A stretch of 64,000 bases of DNA from Thiomicrorhabdus sp963677355 (GCA_963677355.2 CAXXXQ010000002.1:1054001-1118000); one strand, 5' to 3'; counted from the stretch's first letter, positions 7,805-17,885 are shown. Notes: generated from the sequence alone by a model not told the origin. Numbers and translations are program-made.

Positions 7805-10282
7805 TTACTCAAAGGTAATGCCGATATCGGCGAGCAACTTCAAGGTTTCATTTTTATCAAAATGACTGTTTTGTAATGCGTTATCCACTAACGCTTGCAC
7901 CCGTTCAATATCATTTTTAAACAGATAAAAACGAATTAAGTCCACCGTCGCCAGCAAATCTTGCTGCAAATAAGGGTACTGCGACAAGATTTCCAGCGCT
8001 CCGTCCAGATTACCCATAATCTGTAAGGCATTAGCATATTGGGGAATGAAGGCAACATTGTGCCGACACACTTTTTCCAGTGCCAGTAAGCCCACCTCAT
8101 TCTTACCTAAGTGGAAAGCCAATGGAAAAACTCTCTGCTGAATTTGTGGAACACTGCACTTAGGATCAACGGAAACATACCAATCTAAAGCTTCAGACAG
8201 CTCTTGTTTCAATTCCATCTGCAGTCCTTTGGAAAACAGCAAAGCCGCTTGAATTTCCGGCGAGTTAATCGATTTAAGCAAATCCTGCAACTCTTCTATC
8301 GCTCTCGCATCCTGATTCTGAAAAGCGTGCAATAATTGGTCAAAAAACCAGTCTGCACCAGCTTTCTTTAGCTCCATATTACGCAGCAAGCGCTCATCGC
8401 TATGGATCAAAGCTTGATAAGCCTGTTCCAATTCGGCAACGGCCTCCGGATATTGGTTCTGATAAAACTCGTAATCATCAGAAGCAAACTGATCCAACCA
8501 GATATAAAAACGTCCAGGTTCCTCGTTCTCCAGCCAAATCTTGGCTAGATCGGCTAAAGAAGTATTCGGATTCAACTCTTCCTGTCTCTGAGCGATTCGG
8601 TTTTTTAAAGCATCCAACCTTAGTTGAAATGAACGAGCAGTCTGCTTAATGCCGTTGAAGAAACCATAAAAAGAGGCTTTGATTTCCTCATGGCTCATTT
8701 GCTCCTCAGACGAGACCGGCTTTAAGGTATCGACAAAGAACTCACGGCCGTAATTGACAAAGGTAGCGTAATCGTCGCCAATCAACTTTTCCAAACTCTT
8801 CTTGTGTGCGACCAACTGCTTGATACACTTTTGATCTTTGGCCGGATCGGTAAACAGGGTTTCCAATACCGTTAAGGCATCGCTCCCTTCTTTAGTCAAC
8901 TGGTATAACCATTGACCATATTTGGAAACATCTTTACTCAGAGTAACCAAGTAATCACGCGTAACCTGCTCATTGCTAGCCAGCGCCGCCCGGTAAAGTT
9001 CAACCACCTCTGGTTTTGCTTTCACAGCCGCCAGTTTCTCGATAGATTTGAAAACCACCCCTTCGATAACCGCCGCTTCCGCATTGAGGTTATAAACATC
9101 AATGCCTGGGTAAGTCTGCAAATAATCTCTCATCTGCTCATTGAAATTATTCAAGGCATCAAACAACTGGATATTGGTCGCCATCTCTTCGTGCAAATAA
9201 TTAAATACGGCAGCGCCTTTAGCAAAGTCGACATCACTATTCGATTCCACACTTTGCGACTCATGGGTTTTCCCCTCTTTGGAGAAACACAAATCCACTC
9301 CGGCCAAATAGACCTCTTTAGCACCAAGATATAAGGCCATCCCCAACAAAGCGTTGGTAATGGTCGGCCCTTCGGAAATATAGTTCTCTTCGGCAATCAC
9401 CCGCCATGGAAAACGGCGTTTGGAATAAGCCTTCAACCCACGCCATTGAGAAATGATTTGCGTATTGGGCGTATTATTGGTCAAAAGAACGCTCTTGTCA
9501 TAAAACGCCAAACCTTCACGAGTGTAATCAAAACTCAGACTTTGGTTATCGATCGTACCGATAAAATCGGGCGTAATCCCCTCTTTAGCTAGGCGCTTAC
9601 AGATGCGGCCAACCGTAAATATCCACACCTTGGACTGATTCTCTCTTAACCAAGGAATGACTTTATCCAGAGATGGTCCGCCGCCTAAAACAATCGCCGG
9701 AATCTCGGCATCCAAGGAATTCTCAATCTGTTTGATCGGATGCTCGAAATCACAGGCATTGAAAATCTGGCTTTCATAAAACGGTTTGAAATTTCGATTA
9801 TCGGCACGACTGACACTAAACTTATGGAACTCTCGATCCAAGTGCTGATAACACTCGTAATAGTCATGCGTTCGCTGATCGACCGCGACCGATTTCAGTA
9901 ATAGAGAGGCGTTGCGCATAACGTAATCAGAAGCAAACTCATAAAGAAAATCGAAATGAAAACGTTCTAAATTCATCAGCACCATTTGTTTTTTAAAATC
10001 TTCCCGCAACTCAGGCACGATTGAATGCTGCAGAAATTCAATCACGGGAGGGTGATCCAAAAAAATAAACTTCTGACCGGCCTGATATTTACCGGCTAGA
10101 TAATCAAGCATGCAGCCCAAATCGGTTCCGATCACAATGAAAAGAGAGTTGGCAGGTAGAGCTTCGCCGATAAAATCCCGATAAATCTGGTTTGAACTGT
10201 GTTGCTCGAAGATTTCCGGCCAAAACGGTTTTAAAGCGGGGTTAGTCTCGATTGCTTGAATGGCTAAAGTTTGTACATTCAC
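7805..10282 (-). CDS. maf: Motility-associated factor (Maf) glycosyltransferase
   Basis: 825 residues. The centre carries the Maf core (DUF115 / MAF_flag10): AIVLGGGPSLDKVIPWL near 195-215, then VGRICKRLAKEGITPDFIGT, an N-N-T-P-N loop and GPTITNALLGMALYLGAKEV. The first 170 residues are an N-terminal Maf domain; the last ~350 are helical, resembling TPR-like repeats. Maf proteins are cytoplasmic and transfer nonulosonic acids such as pseudaminic acid to flagellin Ser/Thr before export. It is the last gene of the pse operon and points at the flagellin genes, which supports that job. Start is a GTG at 10282. Confidence 0.88.
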   Translation of the reverse strand: MNVQTLAIQAIETNPALKPFWPEIFEQHSSNQIYRDFIGEALPANSLFIVIGTDLGCMLDYLAGKYQAGQKFIFLDHPPVIEFLQHSIVPELREDFKKQMVLMNLERFHFDFLYEFASDYVMRNASLLLKSVAVDQRTHDYYECYQHLDREFHKFSVSRADNRNFKPFYESQIFNACDFEHPIKQIENSLDAEIPAIVLGGGPSLDKVIPWLRENQSKVWIFTVGRICKRLAKEGITPDFIGTIDNQSLSFDYTREGLAFYDKSVLLTNNTPNTQIISQWRGLKAYSKRRFPWRVIAEENYISEGPTITNALLGMALYLGAKEVYLAGVDLCFSKEGKTHESQSVESNSDVDFAKGAAVFNYLHEEMATNIQLFDALNNFNEQMRDYLQTYPGIDVYNLNAEAAVIEGVVFKSIEKLAAVKAKPEVVELYRAALASNEQVTRDYLVTLSKDVSKYGQWLYQLTKEGSDALTVLETLFTDPAKDQKCIKQLVAHKKSLEKLIGDDYATFVNYGREFFVDTLKPVSSEEQMSHEEIKASFYGFFNGIKQTARSFQLRLDALKNRIAQRQEELNPNTSLADLAKIWLENEEPGRFYIWLDQFASDDYEFYQNQYPEAVAELEQAYQALIHSDERLLRNMELKKAGADWFFDQLLHAFQNQDARAIEELQDLLKSINSPEIQAALLFSKGLQMELKQELSEALDWYVSVDPKCSVPQIQQRVFPLAFHLGKNEVGLLALEKVCRHNVAFIPQYANALQIMGNLDGALEILSQYPYLQQDLLATVDLIRFYLFKNDIERVQALVDNALQNSHFDKNETLKLLADIGITFE

Positions 10283-10379
10283 GTTAATTGACTCTTTTTT
10301 CTGTCATCAGGATCGGAATAAGATTTAAGGGCTTGATTGTCTTACTGTTTACACTTAGATTTGAAATACTGTCTCAGCA

Positions 10380-10997
10380 CTACTTTTCGAGCAGAAACCA
10401 AGTCGTGTCATCCAGCGGATAATGTGGATCTTTATGGTAAACAAAACCGTAATCAACCAGTTTTAAATCCGGATATTGAGCCATCATCTCGCCAGCGAAG
10501 TCGCGTTTGAAATAGCGCGCTTCATGCCCGCGGTAATCAATTGCCAAAGGAGTCGGATTATAAGACTCTGAAATCAAGATCCAGCGTTGCGATGACTCAT
10601 AAAGGTTTTTGTACATCACCGGTAACTCTTCCGGGTTAATATGAATCAGCACGCCAAGCACCATTGCCATTTCGTATTCTGACTGGGCCTTAAATGTCAG
10701 TGCCGACTGATGGAACACCTCTTTGCAATGCCCCCACTCTTCTAACTGCTGTTTAGCAAACTCGTTGATTTCGATAGCTGACAACTCGATAGCGGGCTGT
10801 AAACGTTGCAGAGCTCTCAGATTCAAACCGATATTGGAACCAAACTCAATCACTGAGGACAACTTGCCGGTCTTGTCTAGAATCTTGGCAAACAAAGCCG
10901 TTTTGCTGATTAACAATTGCTCGCCATCATTTCTTTGGCTGTATGCATCACCAAAATCACCGGCCCAAAAGGCTTCTTGTTCTGTTTTATATTCCAT
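10380..10997 (-). CDS. Pseudaminic acid biosynthesis-associated SAM methyltransferase
   Basis: About 205 residues from ATG 10997. An upstream-extended frame would overlap pseI by 56 bases; the ATG at 10997 has AAGGG upstream and opens with the family's usual MEYKTEQEAFWAGDFGDAY. The SAM-binding motif I is VIEFGSNIGLNLRAL, with an acidic residue after the next strand (AIEINEFA). This family is found with pse genes and is expected to methylate a pseudaminic acid derivative or its precursor. The exact substrate is unproven. It lies between pseI and maf in one transcript. Confidence 0.8.
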   Translation of the reverse strand: MEYKTEQEAFWAGDFGDAYSQRNDGEQLLISKTALFAKILDKTGKLSSVIEFGSNIGLNLRALQRLQPAIELSAIEINEFAKQQLEEWGHCKEVFHQSALTFKAQSEYEMAMVLGVLIHINPEELPVMYKNLYESSQRWILISESYNPTPLAIDYRGHEARYFKRDFAGEMMAQYPDLKLVDYGFVYHKDPHYPLDDTTWFLLEK

Positions 10998-11061
10998 CTT
11001 AATTCCCTTACCTGGTTGAATATCCGTCATAGTAGAGTGACGGCAATCTTCAAAATTCTCG

Positions 11062-12117
11062 TTATTCGCACTGATCCAATAGTGCTTGAGTAACGGCTTG
11101 CCCTCTATGTAAATCAAACGGCGCTCTTTTACCTAACATCTTCGCCAAATTTTGGGGTGCCACTCCGAAACCGGGACGAATACTTTTCACATGCGCTTTA
11201 GTGATAACGTCACCCGCCGCCAAATCTTTAATGATATACAGCGAGCGCCTGAATTGAATATTGCCCTGCTCGCTGGATTTGAGCCCATAATCAACTTGAC
11301 CCAGAGCCTGCCATGCGGTTTTGGCTGAACGGCATAACTGAGTCAACTCATCCGGCTCCAGCGAGAAACTGTCATCCGGTCCGCCGCCACTTCTATCCAG
11401 AGTGACATGTTTTTCGATAATACAAGCTCCTAAAGCCACACTGGCAATGGCCGTGGTATTATCCAGAGTATGATCGGACAAACCGACTGGCAAGCCAAAA
11501 CGCTGCTGCATATCCACCAAAGTAGCCAAATTATAATCTTCGGCTGGAGCGGGATAGCCACTGACACAATGCAATATCGCCAAATCTTCGCAACCCGCCT
11601 GACGAGCCGTCTCAATCGCCTCAGCAATTTCTTCAGCATTGGCCATGCCGGTAGAGATAATCATCGGTTTGCCGGTTTGCGCGACATACTCGATCAACGG
11701 AAGGTCGATTGCTTCAAAGCTGGCAATTTTATAGGCAGGCGCATTTAAGTCCTCCAGCAGATCAACCGCACTGTGGTCAAATGGGGAGCTAAACATTGTA
11801 ATATCAAGCTCTCGGGCATAGTCGAATAACGGCTTATGCCACTCCCACGGCATATAAGCCCCTTCATAAAGTTCATACAAACTCTGGCCGTCCCACAAAC
11901 CGCCGTGAATCATAAATTCATCGGTGCGCATATCCATAGTGATGGTATCCGGTCGATAGGTCTGCAACTTGACTGCATCAGCGCCACACTGTTTCGCCAT
12001 CTGGACAATCTTCTTGGCATTCTCCAAACGGCCATTATGGTTGGCAGACATCTCCGCAATGACATAAGGGGCAGAGTCTCTGCCAATCAAACGCGATGCG
12101 ATAGAAAACGGTTTCAT
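11062..12117 (-). CDS. pseI: Pseudaminic acid synthase PseI
   Basis: 351 residues. An N-terminal NeuB-type TIM barrel (YVIAEMSANHNGRLENA, ADAVKLQTYRPDTITMD, MFSSPFDHSAVDLLE) is followed by a C-terminal SAF/antifreeze-like domain (IRPGFGVAPQNL). It condenses 2,4-diacetamido-2,4,6-trideoxy-L-altrose with phosphoenolpyruvate to give pseudaminic acid. The TITMD and FDHSAV segments are of the PseI rather than NeuB or LegI kind. Its ATG lies 3 bases inside the end of pseH, so the genes are coupled. Confidence 0.92.
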   Translation of the reverse strand: MKPFSIASRLIGRDSAPYVIAEMSANHNGRLENAKKIVQMAKQCGADAVKLQTYRPDTITMDMRTDEFMIHGGLWDGQSLYELYEGAYMPWEWHKPLFDYARELDITMFSSPFDHSAVDLLEDLNAPAYKIASFEAIDLPLIEYVAQTGKPMIISTGMANAEEIAEAIETARQAGCEDLAILHCVSGYPAPAEDYNLATLVDMQQRFGLPVGLSDHTLDNTTAIASVALGACIIEKHVTLDRSGGGPDDSFSLEPDELTQLCRSAKTAWQALGQVDYGLKSSEQGNIQFRRSLYIIKDLAAGDVITKAHVKSIRPGFGVAPQNLAKMLGKRAPFDLHRGQAVTQALLDQCE

Positions 12118-12659
12118 GCCAGTCCCTCAGAAGTCTTTACAGTTAAATCTTTATGCATCCGTAACACCGATTCTCCAGCCATATAACTCTCACCACTCTG
12201 TTCATAACCGTTACGTTGGTAAAGGCGAACGGCACGCTGATTTCTTTGCAGCACTTCAAGCCGCAATGAAGCTAAATCTAGATGCTCTTTAGCCAAATAT
12301 TCAATCGCTTCAAGCAAGCAATCACCTCGGCCTTTTATCTTCGTGTTCGGATTGGCAAACAGGCCGATATCGGCACTTTGAGTCTCTGAGTTTATTTGCT
12401 TGAAGTTAATACTGCCAAGCACATCTTGCTCGCGCAAGACCAGAAAATAACAGGTGTCATGCGCGCCTTTTAATTTGGCAACAAATCCCAGATGAGCTTC
12501 CAAAGCAATCTCTTCCCGGTTATACATCCACTCACGCACTTGCGGGGCGTTACGCATCGCCAACAGCGCGACTAGCCCGGCTTCGTCCAAGGCAACATAA
12601 TTAATCAGTCGAAGCTCTCCGCAAGACTCGCTATGAAAAACCAGTTCCAACGGCGTCAT
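12114..12659 (-). CDS. pseH: PseH-type N-acetyltransferase (GNAT fold)
   Basis: 181 residues, GNAT fold. Motif A runs through GLFANPNTKIKGRGDCLLEA, with the acetyl-CoA loop at K-G-R-G-D. It transfers acetyl from acetyl-CoA to the 4-amino group of the UDP-altrosamine intermediate, making the diacetamido sugar. The ATG at 12659 overlaps the pseG stop in TGATG. The C-terminal helices (LRLEVLQRNQRAVRLYQRNG) are typical of the family. Confidence 0.85.
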   Translation of the reverse strand: MTPLELVFHSESCGELRLINYVALDEAGLVALLAMRNAPQVREWMYNREEIALEAHLGFVAKLKGAHDTCYFLVLREQDVLGSINFKQINSETQSADIGLFANPNTKIKGRGDCLLEAIEYLAKEHLDLASLRLEVLQRNQRAVRLYQRNGYEQSGESYMAGESVLRMHKDLTVKTSEGLA

Positions 12660-13732
12660 CAATCCAATCCCATAAATCGCAACACACGTTGCGTACCCAA
12701 ACCATCACATTGCGCTGCTGCCCGTTGCCCAACATCTGCTAACCAGTCCGCAGAGTTTGCCAACAACGGATTCAATTGCGCCATCCGCTCAAGCCTCCTA
12801 GCGGCTCCCACTTCAGCCAAAGCGTTTGCCAAGGGTTCTTGGTTGACAGCCAAGACAAACACCACACTCGGCACTCCAAGGCAACAACGCTCCCAAGCTG
12901 AAGAACCGCAAGCGCCAATGACTAAATCGGTTTGACTGAGCAATTCAGCCATATTGTCGACATTCACTAATAGCTGTACCGGGCACGGTAACTTGGCAGC
13001 CTGAGCCTGTACACTTTGTAGGTGTGGCGATTGACTGCCAACCACCACCGTCAAACTCAACTCATTGATTACGGAATACGCCTGTAATTGTTCCAGTGCC
13101 TGCAAAGTATAGTTATCTTTATCAACGCCTCCGAAACTCAACATAACTGAACGTAATTCCGCATCTGTTCTGTATTGCAAACTTGTCGCGCGCCACTCGG
13201 CAAATTCGTCTCGCAATAAAGCAAACTCGGTCCCCAGTAAACATTGGCAATCCACAGGCACTTTGCCTGCATAAGTTTGTTGAGTACGACCCAGATTTTG
13301 ATCCAATAAAATATCCGCACAATGTATGCGATCCGCCAGATCGTCAATCACCAGAAGCTTGCGGTAATGGCTTTGCATCAAGCTTTCCCAGTGAGTATCC
13401 AGTCCATAATGATCAACAATCATCCAGTCAAAAACCTGTTCTCCCAGCAGCGCCCGGCACTCTTCGGCATCCTGCTGTTGGCTTACCCCTAACCATGCTG
13501 AATGCGTTAAGGTTATTGAGTCCGACAGGAACGGTTTAGCAGGTCTCGAAAGTTTCATTACACTGAATCCGTGCGCGGCAATTATCTCTATCATATGGTT
13601 CGGCAGATCACGACAGATAAAAAGCACTTCAACGCCGTGCGACTTCAACGCTTTCGCCAGCGTCAAACAGCGCATGACATGACCACTACCGATCTCCAAA
13701 GAAGCATCGACACGGATCAGTGCGGTTTTCAT
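12659..13732 (-). CDS. pseG: UDP-2,4-diacetamido-2,4,6-trideoxy-beta-L-altropyranose hydrolase PseG
   Basis: 357 residues with a GT-B fold like MurG. The N-terminus has SLEIGSGHVMRCLTLAKAL, the glycine-histidine loop of PseG; the C-terminal domain has DLVIGACGSSAWERCCLGVP, the nucleotide-sugar loop. It removes UDP to release the free sugar that PseI uses. The gene overlaps pseF by ATGA and pseH by TGATG. Confidence 0.9.
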   Translation of the reverse strand: MKTALIRVDASLEIGSGHVMRCLTLAKALKSHGVEVLFICRDLPNHMIEIIAAHGFSVMKLSRPAKPFLSDSITLTHSAWLGVSQQQDAEECRALLGEQVFDWMIVDHYGLDTHWESLMQSHYRKLLVIDDLADRIHCADILLDQNLGRTQQTYAGKVPVDCQCLLGTEFALLRDEFAEWRATSLQYRTDAELRSVMLSFGGVDKDNYTLQALEQLQAYSVINELSLTVVVGSQSPHLQSVQAQAAKLPCPVQLLVNVDNMAELLSQTDLVIGACGSSAWERCCLGVPSVVFVLAVNQEPLANALAEVGAARRLERMAQLNPLLANSADWLADVGQRAAAQCDGLGTQRVLRFMGLD

Positions 13733-14427
13733 AGATCGCCGGCCTGTTTCAGCACTTGATACATTAATTCGGCGCGCTTCCAGTCCTCTTCATTATCAAT
13801 ATCCTGCACCAAGTAAGATGGCAAAACAAAAGGCGAAGAGACCTCGGAAAAAATCGGCGTTTCCTGTTTCCATGCCTGTGCTCGCCCCCAATAAAACTGC
13901 CCGGCATCGTGATAGGCTTCCTCCAGATCTTGAGAACGCTTGTTGAAATTTTCCGGATAAAACATCTTCAGACGTTTTTCATCATTCATCTTGAAGGCAC
14001 GCTGAATCGGCGATGCAAATCGGGTCACGGTAAAACAATAATCGGCTTGGCTGGCAACAAACTGCTGGTAAGCCTGTTTGATTAATTCGCCATGCACAAA
14101 AGGCGCGGTAGCATACAGGCAACAAACTGATTCAAACGCCGTACCCTGCTCTTCAAACCACTCGATTGCATGTTTAATCACCGGAATGGTTCCGGCATAA
14201 TCATTGGCCAATACCGCAGGACGAAGATAAGGCACTTGTGCTCCGTAGCGTTTGGCGACCTCGGCGATCTCGATATCGTCGGTGGACACCACAACCTGAT
14301 CAAAACATTGCGACTCAAGCGCCGCCTGAATCGAATAGGCAATCATCGGTTGGCCGCAAAACGGCTTGATGTTTTTTCGAGGGATACGTTTACTGCCGCC
14401 ACGAGCCGGTATCACACACAAATTCAC
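13729..14427 (-). CDS. pseF: Pseudaminate cytidylyltransferase PseF
   Basis: 232 residues. The N-terminus has the CMP-sugar synthetase signature CVIPARGGSKRIPRKNIK, followed by VVVSTDDIEIAEVAKRYGA. It couples pseudaminic acid to CMP, the donor used by Maf. Start is GTG 14427, overlapping the pseC stop as GTGA. The order pseC-pseF-pseG-pseH-pseI is that of many Vibrio and Pseudoalteromonas flagellar islands. Confidence 0.92.
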   Translation of the reverse strand: MNLCVIPARGGSKRIPRKNIKPFCGQPMIAYSIQAALESQCFDQVVVSTDDIEIAEVAKRYGAQVPYLRPAVLANDYAGTIPVIKHAIEWFEEQGTAFESVCCLYATAPFVHGELIKQAYQQFVASQADYCFTVTRFASPIQRAFKMNDEKRLKMFYPENFNKRSQDLEEAYHDAGQFYWGRAQAWKQETPIFSEVSSPFVLPSYLVQDIDNEEDWKRAELMYQVLKQAGDL

Positions 14428-15581
14428 ACTAATACCTCGTTCAAATTTTCGACAACTTCATCCTGCTGTTGCTCACTCATCGCATGAAACAGCGGGATAC
14501 TGATGGCTCGCTGGTAGTATGACTCGGCATTAGGGAAATCGCCCGGGGCAAAGCCCATCGCCTGATAATACGGTTGACGGTGAATCGGAATATAGTGCAC
14601 ATTCACTCCGATGCCCTTGGCGCGCAGTTCGCTGAAAATCTCTCGGCGCGATTTGCCAAGTTGTTCCAATTCAAGCTGTATCGGATACAGATGTAACGCG
14701 GAATAGCTGTCGGCAGACTGATAGGGAGTGAGTAGCGGCAATCCATCCAATAGTTGATCATAACGCGCTTGCAGAGCGTGACGATGTTCAACAAACTCAT
14801 CCAGGCGAGTCAGTTGGCTTAACCCTAATGCGGCTTGCATCTCGGTCATACGATAGTTGAAACCCAAATCGACTTGCTGGTAGTACCAATCCCCTTCCGA
14901 CGGCTTATCCATCAATTGGGCGTCACGAGTCACCCCATGACTGCGCAACAGGCGCATTTTCTCGGCAAGCTCCGACTGGTTAGTCGTTGCCAGTCCGCCT
15001 TCGGCGGTGGTGATGATTTTCACCGGGTGAAAACTGAATACTGTGATATCTGAATACTGGCAGCCGCCAATCGCTTGGTTCAAATATTTGCCTCCGATCC
15101 CATGGGAAGCATCTTCGATGATCTTGAAACCGTACTCTTGGCTTAACTGGCGGATACGACGCATATCGCATGACTGGCCGGCAAAATGCACCGGAATCAC
15201 CACTTTCGGCAACCGGTTTTCGGATTTGGCTTGAATGAGCTTCTGTTCCAGTTGGCTGGCGCACAAGTTATAGGTTTGCGGATCGATATCGACAAAATCG
15301 ATTTTTGCCCCGCAGTAAATGCCGCAATTGGCCGAGGCGACAAAACTGTTTGGAGAGGTCCAGAGCCAATCGCCTTCTCCCAGTCCCAATGCCAGACAGG
15401 CGATGTGCAATGCCGAAGTAGCGCTGTTGACGGCAACTCCATACTCGGCTCCGACATACTCGGCCACGCTCTCTTCAAATAGGGGTACTTTGGGGCCTTG
15501 GGTCAGGAAATCGGACTGTAAAACCTGCAACACCGCATCGATGTCATCCTGATTGATCTCCTGTCTCCCGTACGGAATCAT
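14424..15581 (-). CDS. pseC: UDP-4-amino-4,6-dideoxy-N-acetyl-beta-L-altrosamine transaminase PseC
   Basis: 385 residues of the DegT/DnrJ/EryC1 PLP aminotransferase family. The PLP-binding lysine is in FSFHPVKIITTAEGG and the phosphate/cofactor region has EDASHGIGGKY. It transfers an amino group to C4 of the PseB product. The reading frame ends inside the pseF start, and it begins 5 bases downstream of the pseB stop. Confidence 0.92.
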   Translation of the reverse strand: MIPYGRQEINQDDIDAVLQVLQSDFLTQGPKVPLFEESVAEYVGAEYGVAVNSATSALHIACLALGLGEGDWLWTSPNSFVASANCGIYCGAKIDFVDIDPQTYNLCASQLEQKLIQAKSENRLPKVVIPVHFAGQSCDMRRIRQLSQEYGFKIIEDASHGIGGKYLNQAIGGCQYSDITVFSFHPVKIITTAEGGLATTNQSELAEKMRLLRSHGVTRDAQLMDKPSEGDWYYQQVDLGFNYRMTEMQAALGLSQLTRLDEFVEHRHALQARYDQLLDGLPLLTPYQSADSYSALHLYPIQLELEQLGKSRREIFSELRAKGIGVNVHYIPIHRQPYYQAMGFAPGDFPNAESYYQRAISIPLFHAMSEQQQDEVVENLNEVLV

Positions 15582-15586
15582 CGATA

Positions 15587-16582
15587 TCAGCTCATAGTAT
15601 TGTATTTGCGAATGTCATCCACGCTCAGGAAGTCGCCGTTATCTTCTGAACTGTAGCTAAAGCCTTGCTTAACCCAGCGACCGGTTTCGCCCAGTTCGCT
15701 AACTTCATAATTGTTGCCGCGGTGGGTGAACGTAATGGTCGGCGCGATGACGAAATGCTCGTCAAATTCCAGAGTATGAATCGAGTCATCTTCCGGACAC
15801 ATGATTTCATGCAGTTTTTCGCCCGGACGAATACCGATTTCTTCAAAATTGCCTCCCGGCAGCATCGCCTCGGCCAGATCAGTGATACGAATCGATGGTA
15901 TTTTCGGTACAAAAATCTCCCCACCATGCATACGTTCGAAATTCTTTAATACAAAATCGACGCCCTGTTGCAGAGTAATCCAGAAACGGGTCATGCGCAC
16001 ATCGGTAATCGGTAATTTTTCAGCACCTTCAGCAATAAGTTTTTCGAAAAAAGGCACCACCGATCCGCGAGAGCCGACCACATTGCCGTAACGCACTACC
16101 GAAAATTTAGTCGGCAGATCACCGGCAATATTGTTGGCCGCTACAAAAAGTTTGTCCGAAGCCAATTTGGTCGCGCCATAAAGATTGACCGGATTGGCGG
16201 CTTTGTCTGTAGACAAGGCGATGACTTTTTTGACTTTATTGGCAAGCGCCGCTTGGATCACGTTTTCGGCGCCAATAATATTGGTTTTAATACACTCCAT
16301 CGGATTATATTCGGCAACCGGCACATGCTTCAGGGCTGCGGCATGAATCACATAATCAATGCCGGACATCGCCTGTTTCAATCTTTCCGCGTCGCGAACA
16401 TCGCCAATGAAATAACGCATTTTTTCCGAATTGAAACGCTGCTGCATCTCGTATTGTTTGAGCTCATCCCGCGAATAGATAACGATCTTCTTGGGTTGGT
16501 AACGTTCCAGTAATGTCTCAACGTATTTATGGCCGAAAGAGCCTGAACCACCGGTAATTAAAATGCTTTGATTGTCAAACAT
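15587..16582 (-). CDS. pseB: UDP-N-acetylglucosamine 4,6-dehydratase (inverting) PseB
   Basis: 331 residues, extended SDR fold. The NAD(P) motif is ILITGGSGSFGHKYVETLL; the catalytic region has ALSTDKAANPVNLYGATK, where Asp-Lys replace the usual Tyr-proton donor pattern, as in PseB/FlaA1. It makes the 4-keto-6-deoxy-L-altrose sugar, the first step of the pathway. It starts 25 bases after the transglycosylase gene, so the pse operon may be read from upstream. Confidence 0.92.
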   Translation of the reverse strand: MFDNQSILITGGSGSFGHKYVETLLERYQPKKIVIYSRDELKQYEMQQRFNSEKMRYFIGDVRDAERLKQAMSGIDYVIHAAALKHVPVAEYNPMECIKTNIIGAENVIQAALANKVKKVIALSTDKAANPVNLYGATKLASDKLFVAANNIAGDLPTKFSVVRYGNVVGSRGSVVPFFEKLIAEGAEKLPITDVRMTRFWITLQQGVDFVLKNFERMHGGEIFVPKIPSIRITDLAEAMLPGGNFEEIGIRPGEKLHEIMCPEDDSIHTLEFDEHFVIAPTITFTHRGNNYEVSELGETGRWVKQGFSYSSEDNGDFLSVDDIRKYNTMS

Positions 16583-16607
16583 ACTCTATCCTGTACGCAG
16601 CGATGAA

Positions 16608-17885
16608 TTAAGCGGCCATTTCCAGCAAATCCTGATAATAGGACTTCGCTTTTAAAACCTTGTCTAGATACATTCTGGTTTCAGCCGATTGGTGCTTGTA
16701 ACGTAACGTACGATAAACCTGCGTTGGGTGCAACCTATTAATTTTTTGTAACGCCTGCTGCGGGGTCTTGCCAAACAGCGCCAAAACTGTTGCGATACCG
16801 CCATTATAGGAAGAAATGGTCAGCATCTCTTTCTTGCGCGAATCCCTAACTTGTTGCAGGTAATCATTCTGTAAAAGCCCGATATAAGCCGTTCCCATAC
16901 GGATATTCTGCTGAGGATCAAACAATTCATTGATACTCGGCTGGCCGGCACGCTTTTCAACTTTATGGTAGACGTCACGCCCCGCCGTATTTGCTTTTAT
17001 CTGCATCAAGCCTAATGCATTCGACGAACTGACCGCCCTGTGATTGAAGCGGCTTTCCACATCGATAATCGCCAACACCAACTCCGGTTCAATCTGGTTC
17101 ATTTCTGCATACTGTTGAATCCAAGGCTGATATTTCTGTACTTTCCGTGGAACCTCTACCTGTTTCAACGGAATTCTCACCAGAGTGAATTTGCCTTGTT
17201 CATCCTCCACCTGATCCACTTCATACCGCAATAGATAATTGGCATAGGCATAAGCTTGGGCCGGATAACGCAGTGCTTTACCGTTTTCATTGAAGACTTT
17301 TTTATACAAAGTCGGTTTACGACGGGTGTCAATCGATTCCGATGACAAGCCGGTATCAATATCCAGAGGACCTGGCATCACTAACAGGCGTGACAAAATT
17401 TTCTGCATCTGCTGATGCGAATAACCTTCAGGAAATTCAACCATTAACTCGTCGGCAAACTCGACCAATACCGGTTTAAGAGAAATTGCACTCTCTGAAA
17501 GTTTATTTTCAACCGGGATCTGGACACCCGTATACGGCGTTTGCCTATCCGATTGATTAGAAATAGTTGGCATTAACGCTTGAGTAGTCGTCAAATCATC
17601 AGTTTGTGTCAATTTATCGACAAGTGGATCGGAAGCCACATAGGCGTTTGTGTTAGTTTCTGGCTGAGGCTCAAAATGACCCTCGTTCGACAGTCTATTA
17701 TCACTGACAATCGAACGAATTCCCAAGCCGACATCTGGAACTATCCCGTTGTTTTTATTAACATTTACCTGATCAGGCGTAGCAAACTTCAACCAACTAT
17801 GCAGTTGCACGACATAACCTGAGGCCAGTATCAACATGCTGCATATCACTAAAATCAGTGTCATTTTAATTGATTGAGTATTCAC
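16608..17885 (-). CDS. Lytic murein transglycosylase with SLT domain (MltC-like)
   Basis: 425 residues. Residues 8-28 form a signal anchor; 30-140 are low complexity; ~150-250 resemble the MltC N-terminal domain; ~255-415 are the SLT domain, with catalytic Glu in LAIIDVESRFNHRAVSSSNA, then ALGLMQIK and ISSYNGG. It would cleave peptidoglycan in the periplasm. It lies between flgL and pseB. FlgJ here has no muramidase domain, so this enzyme may open the wall for the flagellar rod; that is inference. The start is GTG 17885, whose GGAGG ribosome site lies in the stem of a terminator-like hairpin. Confidence 0.85.
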   Translation of the reverse strand: MNTQSIKMTLILVICSMLILASGYVVQLHSWLKFATPDQVNVNKNNGIVPDVGLGIRSIVSDNRLSNEGHFEPQPETNTNAYVASDPLVDKLTQTDDLTTTQALMPTISNQSDRQTPYTGVQIPVENKLSESAISLKPVLVEFADELMVEFPEGYSHQQMQKILSRLLVMPGPLDIDTGLSSESIDTRRKPTLYKKVFNENGKALRYPAQAYAYANYLLRYEVDQVEDEQGKFTLVRIPLKQVEVPRKVQKYQPWIQQYAEMNQIEPELVLAIIDVESRFNHRAVSSSNALGLMQIKANTAGRDVYHKVEKRAGQPSINELFDPQQNIRMGTAYIGLLQNDYLQQVRDSRKKEMLTISSYNGGIATVLALFGKTPQQALQKINRLHPTQVYRTLRYKHQSAETRMYLDKVLKAKSYYQDLLEMAA

